64,000 nucleotides of DNA from Phycisphaerales bacterium (GTDB taxonomy: Bacteria; Planctomycetota; Phycisphaerae; UBA1845; Fen-1342). The notes under the pieces were generated by a model, which did not search any database, was not told where the DNA came from, and saw nothing but the letters and a program-made list of their open reading frames with translations. Location of the stretch: the NCBI GenBank assembly GCA_016716475.1, contig JADJWG010000004.1:62001-126000 (forward strand), read 5' to 3'. Both the position numbers and the translations under genes were made by a program. Positions 30,701 to 37,924 of the stretch are shown here, in pieces. Positions within the stretch are counted from its first letter, which is position 1. Each line of letters starts with the position of its first letter.

Positions 30701-31323
30701 ACACGGACAGCTTCATCCCGCCACCGTGGGATGCGGTTCAGGTTGGCGACCCCTGGACCATCACCTATTGGTTTGCCCGGAATACCCCGGATCAGAATCC
30801 CAGCACTTCCTTTGGCAACTATCCGGCCATCGTGGGTTATCAGCTCCAAATCGGACCGGGTGCCGCCGGAGGGATGGTGCCCCCGGGGGCCACCATGATC
30901 GAGAATCTGAGTTTCCCGGGCTCCGCCGACGTGTACAACGTGCTATTGCCCGTGTCGGCCGCGGGCCCGCCGCCGACGTTCACGCTGCTGCTGGAGGATC
31001 CGACGGGTGTGGCCTGGACGCTGGCTGGCCTGGCGCCGCGCGACGCTTTGCCGCTCTGCGGTGATATTGTGCTCGACCGGTTCGACGCGCGCTTCTTCAC
31101 GCTCGGCTGGTCGATTCCGGGTACTTTCTGGCAGATCACCGGCACGGTGGTGGCTCACGACTGCACCAACTGCGCGCCGCCCCCGCCGCCGCCCCCCCCG
31201 CCACCGCCGTCACCGGCCCCGCGCCGCCCCAGCGCGCCGGCTGCGCTCGACGCGCCGGTGATGGACGACGCGCGTCCGCCGGTCAAGGAGTCGCTTGATA
31301 CCGTGCGCAAACGTACCCCGTAA
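24781..31323 (+). CDS. Giant RTX-repeat surface protein with internal PEP-CTERM-like segment
   Basis: 2180 residues from ATG 24781; AAGGAGG at 24768-24774 decides this start. Order: signal peptide (1-20, cut near VFA-DP); a beta-rich domain; VPEP at 171-174 followed by a Leu-rich helix and Arg, a PEP-CTERM-type exosortase signal; then, still in frame, basic residues and a second signal-peptide-like stretch (about 207-228, GVARA-GT). Next come a helical, Glu/Ala-rich region (about 340-697), calcium-binding RTX glycine-Asp repeats (about 713-1740), an SdrD-like B domain (about 1756-1840, DLDGDGVGDIP), a Cys-rich segment (about 1844-1964), a beta-rich domain and a run of 11 Pro before a polar tail. 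It should be secreted and bind many calcium ions. The layout looks like two ancestral genes fused. A GTG at 25399 could start the second part alone, but no good ribosome site precedes it. An apparent terminator follows at 31352. Confidence 0.85.
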   Translation: MMARVTTLLALCACPLGVFADPIGLTQGPGMFSGAARVVVPVDGTWFVLDELMSEGSFYAPIFSYTSATPVQMDITDLFVVSDQNEVYLNGVLLGATPAMPDWSALVPAVGPLDDPPYTDDPDVAWLRPEFSKQSFSLPAGTHTLTLRNIHIPLDEDGNPFPDGTVAFRLVPEPTGGLLLLLVGACGLRAWRGASLNRRPRAAGRRVSSAIHGTLAAVGLLVALPGVARAGTPCGLVEADVVSGVLEIVGTAGADSVRVVVSSSDPGVVEIYTPVGAALPGCTFDSSVTPFSTIRLLAGDGDDLVVFDDSYGALSDTWTIEIDGGDGADIVFGGLDLSVVPLNDALDMIDTLQQAQDLIERVLDLLDTPQSGCNTVPCVVTNTAMALEDAVNNLVRPTAEYVRDIEGELVQPTAALVREAHERIATHLQTFMAGDAVGLAADAQAFSANVEVMVDEFELLLPVAYDLLARAELLYAQAANMGLFTQSGDAINVFTQTIESHILTITELAELCAEDPEPTETEFDENLQDPSGLSFWCAELERRIEALEAITDGVETRVDQVEAQGDLFEADGNAFEQDGELLGDDENSNSSAAQIEAEAETLNLTADAFSAAADAVNADWEQWVTQAEADLEGRGELMHDRGLAEVLAAADALHAQIQVNVEDAADALRVEAEQILADLNALMLVAAPLLQDGRGERGGPADCQFTTTHTIQGGPGVNVLIGTTGNDLIIGGSASDLIIGGPGSDRIRGQGGIDLLFGGGGHDEIFGGPGIDLIIGNGGNDCLYGGGGQTITRGSLTVELGDLFFGGDGNDTIVSGDSEEDELTEIDVVFAGAGDDRVRVSHGGTLTVGSFSFQFGNLVLGGDGNDDIVTGDGVDVLFGENGNDVIKAGKGALLTIGSGSNAVRLALGDLVFGGRGNDTLHGDDPDADRADDDIDLLFGGAGNDAIFGYGGGLLSIGPVTNPNFELGLGNLLFGGDGDDAIVALDGIDIAFGGDGHDTITAGKGALLTIGSGNDEFRLALGDLLFGGDGNDTLHGDQPSADRADDDIDVIFGGDGDDAIFGYGGGLLSIGAEDEPDFELRLGNVIFGGAGADNIKTLAGIDLIFAGADDDTVAAGQGAALEIDDDFSIELGDLIFGQAGDDTLHGDAATPTDDGDGDGIDLIFGGPGDDAIYGGAGGKIELPDQNFCLLFGNLLFGGPGDDLLRGDYSNWDPAEPQGGIDLIFGAAGHDTLQGGGGSLIIIGDLSAGQAIVIAFGNLLFGGPGDDVIQGADGTSACTGVHDELDDLLDLLGITDLGGAADLIFAGAGDDTVDAYNGIDFVFGSSGDDVLRADHGGILIVPISGPVPIAFGNLMFGGDGEDALTSLGRLVLPTVPPMEIDLLFGGPCDDVISAGDGFNLVFGNRADDTITAGNGINLLFGNRGADTIAIAADTALSLNVLFGNQDDDVLTGGDGINVMFGNRGDDVVTGGTGLTVAFGNRGNDLVSGGNGIGILFGNTGHDTVLGGIGLTVAFGNRGNDVVQGGPGLAVLFGNAGEDDVAGGPGLCVAFGNSGHDLVSAGAGLAVQFGNAGQDRLRSGSGVSVLFGNGDEDILEAGGSGLFVAFGNGSDDVLVGGGGVNLLFGNRGNDQFFGGGGMNIAFGNRDNDVIRGGAVVDFLFGNAHDDLIAGGDSKDFIFGNAGNDSLVGEGGGDYVFGNRGNDTVRSGSDGSTRDWLFGNRGNDALFGCSNADKLFGGRGNDSKDRENCGGLTLPPPARGEIRGTVRIDLDGDGVGDIPHAGVTVSAGTASAVTDADGNYRIAGLAVGGYTVAQTVPNDYMQVSAPATYAVTVGAMGIDLFVQRNFVNRANCYVAPDAWSCLGGGCDPAQPGCQPIVVRRVLRCPETGAICNEADDCPCSDCVPSWAVEECACNPTCYIVLDPATGPQCAGQCIGGGGVFPCELVQEGDLFRCECAIQPPCPTELARFRFSGEVTSVNTDSFIPPPWDAVQVGDPWTITYWFARNTPDQNPSTSFGNYPAIVGYQLQIGPGAAGGMVPPGATMIENLSFPGSADVYNVLLPVSAAGPPPTFTLLLEDPTGVAWTLAGLAPRDALPLCGDIVLDRFDARFFTLGWSIPGTFWQITGTVVAHDCTNCAPPPPPPPPPPPSPAPRRPSAPAALDAPVMDDARPPVKESLDTVRKRTP
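27445..28461 (+). repeat. Three tandem 339-bp (113-residue) units inside the RTX gene
   Basis: Units begin at 27445, 27784 and 28123, exactly 339 bases apart. Each starts with a G-K/Q-G-A-L/A-L segment followed by LALGDLLFGG or IELGDLIFG, a DTLHGD turn and a FGYGGGLLSIG-like stretch in the first two. The first two copies are the closest; the third has diverged. This is a higher-order repeat built from nine-residue RTX motifs. Confidence 0.8.
28970..29990 (+). repeat. 54-bp (18-residue) FGN-type RTX repeat array
   Basis: About eighteen units of the form FGN-x-G-x-D-x-V/I-x-G-G-x-G-L/I-x-V/L-x. Each is a pair of nine-residue RTX motifs in which the first keeps the GxD calcium ligands and the second (GGxGLxVA) has mostly lost its Asp. 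The period is 54 bases through most of 29.0-29.8 kb and loosens near both ends. Confidence 0.8.
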
Positions 31324-31351
31324 CGGCGGGTCGTGAAGTGCTGGCAGTGTG

Positions 31352-31380
31352 AATGGAGCGGGTCATGTGCCCGCTCCATT
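31352..31380 (+). terminator. Hairpin after the RTX gene
   Basis: Perfect 11-bp inverted repeat AATGGAGCGGG / CCCGCTCCATT with a 7-base loop, 28 bases after the RTX stop codon. Only a short T-rich stretch follows, so intrinsic termination may be partial. The structure is symmetrical and could also act for the convergent thioesterase gene. Confidence 0.65.
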
Positions 31381-31411
31381 TCATGCGCGGACCCCGTGGA
31401 CCACCACGTGC

Positions 31412-31903
31412 TCACACCCCCTGCGCGTCCGCCCCCGGTGGCAGCATGCGGGTGGGCATCAGTACGGCGACAACGCGGCCGCGCGCACAGACCTCCGTCC
31501 TGGCCAGTACGGTGATCTCGACGGTCACCTTGCGGGGCTTGATCTCGATGATGTGCCCACGGGCCTCCAAAGGTACGCCCATGGGAGTCGGGTGCAGAAA
31601 GTCGACCCGCAGTGCTGCCGTGACGTAACGGAGCGGTGGAGCCGTGCCTGGTTCGCGTCCGGCGGCACGATACGCCGCCAGTGCAGCGCTGCCGGTACCG
31701 TGACAATCCACCAGCGAAGCGATCAGGCCGCCGTACACGTAGCCCGGAACTGCCGTGTGATCTGGCCGTGGCGTCAGGTAGGCGACGGTCTCGTCGCCGT
31801 CCCAGGTGCTGCGAACGTGCAGTCCGTGCTCGTTGAGCCGCCCGCAGCCGTAGCAATGGGCGAGATCGTCGGGATAGGAGTCCTGAACCGCTCCAGGGGA
31901 CAT
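31412..31903 (-). CDS. Hotdog-fold thioesterase (PaaI/4HBT superfamily)
   Basis: 163 residues from ATG 31903 (MSPGAVQDSYPDDLAHCYGCG); upstream in-frame sequence is basic and unlike the family. The segment CYGCGRLNEHGLHV and the hotdog helix GYVYGGLIASLVDCHGTGSA, with Asp as the likely catalytic acid, are typical. TAALRVDFLHPTPMG and LEARGHIIEIKPRKVTVEI form the expected strands. It probably hydrolyses an acyl-CoA or similar thioester in the cytoplasm. It sits alone on the minus strand between two giant surface-protein genes and has no evident link with them. Confidence 0.82.
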   Translation of the reverse strand: MSPGAVQDSYPDDLAHCYGCGRLNEHGLHVRSTWDGDETVAYLTPRPDHTAVPGYVYGGLIASLVDCHGTGSAALAAYRAAGREPGTAPPLRYVTAALRVDFLHPTPMGVPLEARGHIIEIKPRKVTVEITVLARTEVCARGRVVAVLMPTRMLPPGADAQGV

Positions 31904-32277
31904 ACCCGCACCACAAGGGGGTCTGGCGACACGACACGCTGGCGGAACCCGTGAGGATGCTCGCTCCGGGCACCTGACAACCACGACCCTTTTACCTCCT
32001 GTGAAGGGGCTTCGTCGAGTCACCGACGCGGACTCTCTCACAGGAACGGCCGCGCCGCTCAACCCGATAATACTTTGTCCTGCGAAATCGGCGGGTAAGT
32101 AGCTACGCCTAACCGCTGCCGAGCAGGAAGGGCTCGAAACGGCTACTGAACACCGGGCGACACAGTGCCGATTGGCCGTACGTGACCAGGAGGCCTCAAG
32201 GGCAGCAGTACGCGCCGCGACTCGCGCCGGCGGCAGCGCTGCTTGCAGGCGGCCCGCCATTTCCGATCGAGTGTACG
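31904..32277. other. Divergent intergenic region upstream of the LEPR gene run
   Basis: This 374-base gap lies between the minus-strand thioesterase and the plus-strand LEPR gene, so it must hold promoters for both unless the LEPR run starts further away. GATAAT at 32066-32071 is a possible -10 for the plus strand; no clear -35 is seen. A GTG at 32182 opens the same frame as the LEPR gene and would lengthen it by 32 residues. No RNA gene or strong repeat was recognised. Confidence 0.4.
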
Positions 32278-35200
32278 ATGCCGAAGTCCGATCTGCCCGA
32301 ACCGAGTGTTTCTCAGAATCCGCCCCCGACTCCGGATGCCCCGCGCTCACCGAGACCCAGCCAGCCGCGTGGCCAGGTCGACGCTCTGGAGCCGCGGATT
32401 CTGCTTTCGGCGACATGGATCGGAACGGATGCCGACGACACCACCGATGATGGGGATACGGGGAGCGACTTACCAGATGGCGAGCTGCCCGTGTTGGGCG
32501 ACGATGGTTCGGCGCCGCTTTTCGATGACGGCGTTGACGAAGCGGGACAGGGGGAAGGTGCCGAGGGGGATGCGGATGATCCGGACGATGCCGGGAGTGA
32601 CGCCGGCCTACCGCCGGAGCGCGTGGAATGGATTCACTCGCTGAACTACTCGCAGTTCAATCAACTCACGGCAGAGGAGTCGCCGTACCTCACAACGCAG
32701 CAGGTGGGCTCGATTCCGAACTCCTACGAGTTCAGCCGGATGTCGGTGGAAGCGCGGGCGGCGTTGGCGCCGGAGCAGGTGCAGGCGTTGCAGGTGGACA
32801 AGGTCAGCATCGGGTACCTGACGGGCGCGCAGGTGGGGCACCTGACGACGGACCAGATCGAGGACCTGCGCTGGAGCGACTTCCGCTTTCTGAGCGTGAA
32901 CGAGGTTGACGATCTCACGCCGGAGCAGATCGCGACGATTCCGAACTCCTACGAGTTCAGCCGGATGTCGGTGGAAGCGCGGGCGGCGTTGGCGCCGGAG
33001 CAGGTGCAGGCGTTGCAGGTGGACAAGGTCAGCATCGGGTACCTGACGGGCGCAGGTGGGGCACCTGACGACGGACCAGATCGAGGACCTGCGCGCTGGA
33101 GCGACTTCCGCTTTCTGAGCGTGAACGAGGTTGACGATCTCACGCCGGAGCAGATCGCGACGATTCCGAACTCCTACGAGTTCAGCCGGATGTCGGTGGA
33201 GCGCGGGCGGCGTTGTCGCCGGAGCAGGTGCAGGCGTTGCAGGTGGACAAGGTCAGTATCGGGTACCTGACGGGCGCAGGTGGGGGCACCTGACGACGGA
33301 CCAGATCGAGGACCCGCGCTGGAGCGACTTCCGCTTTCTGAGCGTGAACGAGGTTGACGATCTCACGCCGGAGCAGATCGCGACGATTCCGAACTCCTAC
33401 GAGTTCAGCCGGATGTCGGTGGAGCGCGGGCGGCGTTGGGCGCCGGAGCAGGTGCAGGCGTTGCAGGTGGACAAGGTCAGCATCGGGTACCTGACGAGCG
33501 AACAGGTGGGGCACCTGACGACGGACCAGATCGAGGACCTGCGCTGGAGCGACTTCCGCTTTCTGAGCGTGAACGAGGTTGACGATCTCACGCCGGAGCA
33601 GATCGCGACGATTCCGAACTCCTACGAGTTCAGCCGGATGTCGGTGGAAGCGCGGGCGGCGTTGTCGCCGGAGCAGGTGCAGGCGTTGCAGGTGGACAAG
33701 GTCAGTATCGGGTACCTGACGGGCGCGCAGGTGGGGCACCTGACGACGGACCAGATCGAGGACCTGCGCTGGAGCGACTTCCGCTTTCTGAGCGTGAACG
33801 AGGTTGACGATCTCACGCCGGAGCAGATCGCGACGATCCCGAACTCCTACGAGTTCAGCCGGATGTCGGCGGAAGCGCGGGCGGCGTTGTCGCCGGAGCA
33901 GGTGCAGGCGTTGCAGGTGGACAAGGTCAGTATCGGGTACCTGACGAGCGAACAGGTGGAGCACCTGACGACGGACCAGATTCAGAGTCTACGCTGGAGT
34001 GACTTCCGTTTTGTCACCCCCGCCCGAATTCCGGAACTGACCCCAGCCCAGGTCGCGACGATCCCGAATTCCTACGAGTTCTCGCGCCTGTCGGTAGCGC
34101 AACGTGATGCGCTCACGCACGACCAGATCAGGGCCCTGGGCTCGCAACTCACCGGGGTCACATTCATCGGCAGCGGTGCAGACGATGTGCTGACCGGCAA
34201 TACCAACATCAACAACATTCAGGGTGGCGCCGGTAACGATGTGCTGTTCGGTGGCACGTGGAAGAATGTGCTGGTCGGTGGCGACGGCGACGACCTGCTG
34301 CGAGGCGGTGCGGGAGATGATCTGCTCGACGGCGGTGCGGGTTTCGACACGGCCGACTACAGCAAAGCTACAGGCGGTGTCGTGATTGATCTCACGCTGC
34401 TTGGACCGCAAGACACCATCAGTGCGGGTGTCGATACCCTGCTGGACATCGAGCGGGTCATCGGCAGCGCATACGATGACACCTTCTCTTTTGCGGAACC
34501 GACCATTGACGCGGAGTATTATGTCGATGGGAACGGTGGCGTGAATACCATCGCTCTGCCGCAGTTCACCCGGACGGATGTCGAGATCGATCGAGCCACC
34601 GGTACTTTGCGCGTGCAGCTCCCCGGCGGCGAAGCGTTCACGATTCACTATACGAACGTGCAGACCGTCACGCTCGCGAATGGGCAGGTCGTCTCCCTCG
34701 TGAGCAGCGACGGCGACGAGTTCACCGGCACAGGGCCTGGCGAAACGCAGCCGGTGGCCCCCGGCTGGTCCATCGATGCCGGCCAGGACCTCGCAGCCGA
34801 GGAACTGGAAGAAGTCACTCTGGGAGTCTCGGTTACGGGTGTCGGTTTCTCGAACACGGGTCCATTCGATGCTGCGGAACTTACCTATGAATGGGTGCAG
34901 ACCGGTGGTCCGCGCGTCGAGTTAAGCGATCCACACGCCGCTCATCCAACCTTCCAGGCGCCCGAGGGACTGAGCAACAGCACGGTGACATTCGAAGTGC
35001 GCGTCTCGTATGGCTCGGAAACCCTCACCGATACGGTGACCGTCCTCATCCATGCCGACAATGACGCTCCGACGGCCGATGCCGGCCCCGATCTCGTGGT
35101 CAACGAGCGTGAACTCGTTCGGCTTCATGGCCAGGGTAACGATCCCGAAGGGCAGGAGCTCACCTACGAGTGGGTGCAGACCGGCGGACCGGAAGTGACT

Positions 35201-36517
35201 CTCAGTGATCCGCACGCGCCCGATCCGACATTCACCGCGCCCGAGGGCCTCACCAACACGGAGATCACCTTCGAGCTGCGCATCAGCGACGGCACCCATG
35301 TCAGCAGCGACACGGTCACCATTACCGTGCATGCCGAGAACGATGCGCCCACGGCGCATGCCGGTCCCGATCTGGTAGTCCACGAACGGGAACCTGTGCA
35401 GCTCTTGGGCCACGGCAGCGATCCCGAAGGTGTGGAGCTGACGTATGAGTGGATTCAGACCGGCGGTCCGAATGTGCAGCTCAGCGACCCGCACGCCGCG
35501 CAACCGACTTTCATTGCTCCGGAGGGTTATCCGGATGCGGCGCTGACCTTCGAATTGCGCGTCAGCGATGGCACCAACCTGAGCATCGACACGGTGAGGG
35601 TGACGGTGCGCGCTTTGCCTGTAACTCCGCCGGCCGTGGATGAACTGCCGACGGACAATCCAATGCCGCCGACGGAGGTGGAGCCCGCTACGGAAAATGA
35701 AGACCATGAGCCGGCCGTGCCGCCGGCGCATGAGACTCCTATCGAGCCACTCACGCCCCCGCGCGATGCAGTCGCGCCGGCAGAGGTGCCGCCAGGCGCA
35801 CCTTCGTCCGGCCCGCCCACGGTCCCGGCGACAGACCCACCCGCCATGTCGCCCGTCGCTCCGGTCGCGCCGTCCGAAGGGGGTCAGACTCGGGTGCCAG
35901 ACGTTGCCCATGTTCAAGCGGTTGATGCTGCGGTTTCACCGCAGTCCGCCACGAGTCCCGGAGGTTGGGATGGCAACGAGCGCTTGGCGGTGCTGGATCC
36001 GATGAGTGCGTTGCATACGGACGCGGGCACGGGTGCGGCGCAACCGGTCGTCACGCTCGCACCGCACGTATTGGAAAGCATGCAGGCGGACGATCGTGCC
36101 GCCGCGGCCGAAGCCGGGCGCCAAGCGGAAGCCGCGGCCGAAGCGGATCTGGAGTTGACGGCGTTCGATCAGGGCCAGCGGTTCGAGGACCTGTTCGTTT
36201 TGGAGCGCGAACTGACACTCGCGGACACCGCAGCCGGTCTGACACCCGAAACGGCGGTCTCAGGACCTGAGACCGCTCGCCGGAACGGCGAGTCACCGGC
36301 GGTCGAGTCCGGCTTCGTCCCGCTGTCCCCAGAACGTGCGCGGGCGGAAACAGAAGCAGCGCGACCACCTGCCGAATCCGAGGCCGTTGACACGGCAGTA
36401 CGGCGCGAGGGCCTCTGGGCAGCGCTCTGGGCGCTGGTGCGTGGGCAGGGCGGAGCGAACAAGCGTGATGCGGAGCTGACTTCGACGGAAGCGCAGCAAC
36501 GGGGACGGCGTGATTGA
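32278..36517 (+). CDS. LEPR-motif giant surface/secreted protein, frameshifted in its repeat region
   Basis: From ATG 32278 the frame carries LEPRILLSA at residues 37-45, the N-terminal planctomycetal motif of large exported proteins. An Asp-rich linker follows, then six 75-residue repeats (32713-34060), RTX nonapeptides (GGAGNDVLFGG, GGDGDDLLRGGAGDDLLDGG near 34.2-34.35 kb), three 93-residue PKD/cadherin-like units (ELTYEWVQTGGP, near 34.88-35.62 kb), a Pro-rich linker and an Ala/Glu-rich C-terminus with LWAALWALV. As written, the frame stops at 33270 and resumes in another frame; a net loss of 2 bases in repeat copy 3 explains this. Restored length is about 1413 residues. Small compensating indels also disturb copies 2 and 4. 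If the shifts are real, the gene is broken or phase-variable; consensus error in near-identical repeats is at least as likely. It heads the run with HlyD, PilZ, GAF-HlyD and M50 genes. Confidence 0.8.
32713..34060 (+). repeat. Six tandem 225-bp repeats (75 residues each)
   Basis: Copies begin at 32713, 32938, 33163, 33386, 33611 and 33836. Spacing is 225 bases except copy 3, which is 223. A partial divergent copy precedes the array and another follows at 34061. Copies are nearly identical, differing at a few bases (GCGTTGGCG/GCGTTGTCG, GGGCGCGCAG/AGCGAACAG). Each unit encodes three modules of about 25 residues starting LAPEQVQAL, LTTDQIEDL and LTPEQIATI. Copies 2, 3 and 4 contain 1-2 base indels in G, A or GC runs. 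Confidence 0.95.
34883..35620 (+). repeat. Three 279-bp PKD-like units in the LEPR gene
   Basis: The segment encoding TYEWVQTGGP or TYEWIQTGGP starts at 34883, 35162 and 35441, exactly 279 bases (93 residues) apart. Each unit continues with SDPHA, P-T-F-x-A-P-E-G, FELR-V/I-S and, in the first two, a DAPTA-D/H-AGPDLVV linker. These are tandem immunoglobulin-like PKD/REJ-type domains, common in extracellular stalks. The last copy lacks the linker. Confidence 0.85.
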
Positions 36518-36523
36518 GGTGGG

Positions 36524-37453
36524 ATGATGACCGAGTACGAGTTGTTGCGACAGCAATTCAGGACCCGGCTGGGCCTCCGGCGGGCAGGCCTGCTCGCCGG
36601 CGTGTTTGGCGGCCTGCTGCTGGTGGGGGTCGGGCAGGGCGCAGCACCTGGCAAACCCGGAACGATTGAACCTGGCCCGGTGCTGGGCTTCACAGCGCCG
36701 GCCCGTATGGCCACACTCGGCGCACTGACGGTCGGTCGCATTACGGATCTGCCGGCGGAGGAAGGGGCGCAGGTACGCGCCGGGGATGTGCTCGTTCAGC
36801 TCCACCAAACCGTGCAGGAGCGCCGCGTATCGATCGCGCTGGCGGCGGCCGAGAGCACCCATGAGATCGCGCTGGCGGAGACCGCCTTGGCGCATGTCCT
36901 GGAAGAGGTCGAACGACTTGAGGCCCTGCGGGGCAGCGCCGCTACGACGAAGGAATTGGCCGACGTGCGCAACGCGCTGCGCACGGCGGAGCTCAGTCTG
37001 CAGCAGGCGCAGTTCCGGCACGCCCAGGCGCAGCGCGAGCTCGAGTTGCAGCGCGCCCTGCTGGCGGAACTGAACTTGCGGGCACCCTTTGACGGTGTCG
37101 TGGCGGCCCATCTCCGCGAGATCGGTGATACGGTGGCCGAACGCGAGGGCATCCTCCAGCTTGTGCAACTCGACCCGTTACTGGTGATCGTGGATTGCCC
37201 GATCAACATCGCGGCCGGTCTCCGGCTCGGGCAAAGTGCGCAGGTGCTGTGGGAGCACGATGCGCAGCCCGGGACCGTGGGCGTCGTCGCATTCATCAGC
37301 CCGGTGATCGACGCCGGCAGCCAGACCTGTCGGGTGAAGCTGCATGTACCCAATGAAGCCGGTGCTTGGCGCGCGGGGCTCAAGGTCTACGTTCACTTCG
37401 GGGATGATGCCGCCACCCGGCCCGTCACCCGCGCTCGGGAGTCACAACCATGA
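36524..37453 (+). CDS. HlyD-family periplasmic adaptor (membrane fusion protein)
   Basis: 309 residues from ATG 36524, 6 bases after the LEPR stop, with GAGGTGG just upstream. A basic N-terminus precedes one hydrophobic segment (about 20-38, GLLAGVFGGLLLVGVGQG), a signal anchor. Then come a split lipoyl domain (GRITDLPAEEGAQVRAGDVLVQL and LNLRAPFDGVVAAHLREIGDTV) around a coiled-coil hairpin (about 100-180) and a beta-barrel/membrane-proximal part (VDCPINIAAGLRLGQ). Such adaptors join an inner-membrane transporter to an outer-membrane channel. Here the neighbours are a LEPR protein and two further HlyD-type proteins, with no pump gene. Its stop overlaps the PilZ start by 4 bases. Confidence 0.88.
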   Translation: MMTEYELLRQQFRTRLGLRRAGLLAGVFGGLLLVGVGQGAAPGKPGTIEPGPVLGFTAPARMATLGALTVGRITDLPAEEGAQVRAGDVLVQLHQTVQERRVSIALAAAESTHEIALAETALAHVLEEVERLEALRGSAATTKELADVRNALRTAELSLQQAQFRHAQAQRELELQRALLAELNLRAPFDGVVAAHLREIGDTVAEREGILQLVQLDPLLVIVDCPINIAAGLRLGQSAQVLWEHDAQPGTVGVVAFISPVIDAGSQTCRVKLHVPNEAGAWRAGLKVYVHFGDDAATRPVTRARESQP

Positions 37454-37881
37454 GTCTGCTGGATGACCTTTTTCAAAACGGTGCGGCGAATTCCTCGCAG
37501 GAAGCGGTCGCGCTCCTGGAGGAGCTGGAGCGCAACACGCCGGACCAGGTGCGGCAACAGCGTGTGCACTTCCGGCTCGAGGTGCGTGCGCAGGTGATAC
37601 TGCAGCCGGGTAACGCCAGCGACCTGCTCAAGCTCAAGTTGCAGGGTACGACCGGGGACATCTCCGAGGGCGGGTGCCGCGTCCTGTTTCCGCTGCCGGT
37701 TGCGGTCGGTGATATCTACCGCCTGCAATTCGAGCGCAAGCAGCTCAATCTGCCCCTGACGTTCGCCCGTTGTGTGCGCTGCCTGCTGCTGCGCGAAGAT
37801 GCCTACGAAGCCGGTTTCATGTTCTTCGCGCCGCTGGCGCTGCCGGCCACGACCGCCGCGGGGTCTGCGCCGCACGGCTAG
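37450..37881 (+). CDS. PilZ-domain protein, putative cyclic-di-GMP receptor
   Basis: 143 residues from ATG 37450, overlapping the upstream adaptor gene by 4 bases. After a helical N-terminus (SLLDDLFQNGAANSSQEAVALLEELER) comes RQQRVHFRLEVRAQV, which supplies the RxxxR-type arginines, then GDISEGGCRVLF, which is the D/NxSxxG motif. A strand pattern ending YEAGFMFF closes the domain. PilZ domains bind cyclic-di-GMP. Location between two adaptor genes suggests that it controls or assembles the export machinery in response to that messenger. It lacks any output domain, so it must act through a partner. Confidence 0.88.
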   Translation: MSLLDDLFQNGAANSSQEAVALLEELERNTPDQVRQQRVHFRLEVRAQVILQPGNASDLLKLKLQGTTGDISEGGCRVLFPLPVAVGDIYRLQFERKQLNLPLTFARCVRCLLLREDAYEAGFMFFAPLALPATTAAGSAPHG

Positions 37882-37924
37882 GCGACGCTGGGTCACTTGT
37901 GGGGGGGCATGAGATGGATGTGCC

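Noticed and set aside
32182..32277. GTG 32182 as the start of the LEPR protein
   Set aside because: It adds a basic Ala/Pro-rich stretch with no signal character; ATG 32278 puts LEPR at residue 37, the usual distance. Not excluded.
32713..34060. Tandem repeats as a CRISPR array or satellite
   Set aside because: Units are 225 bp, contiguous, without spacers, and in frame with protein repeats.
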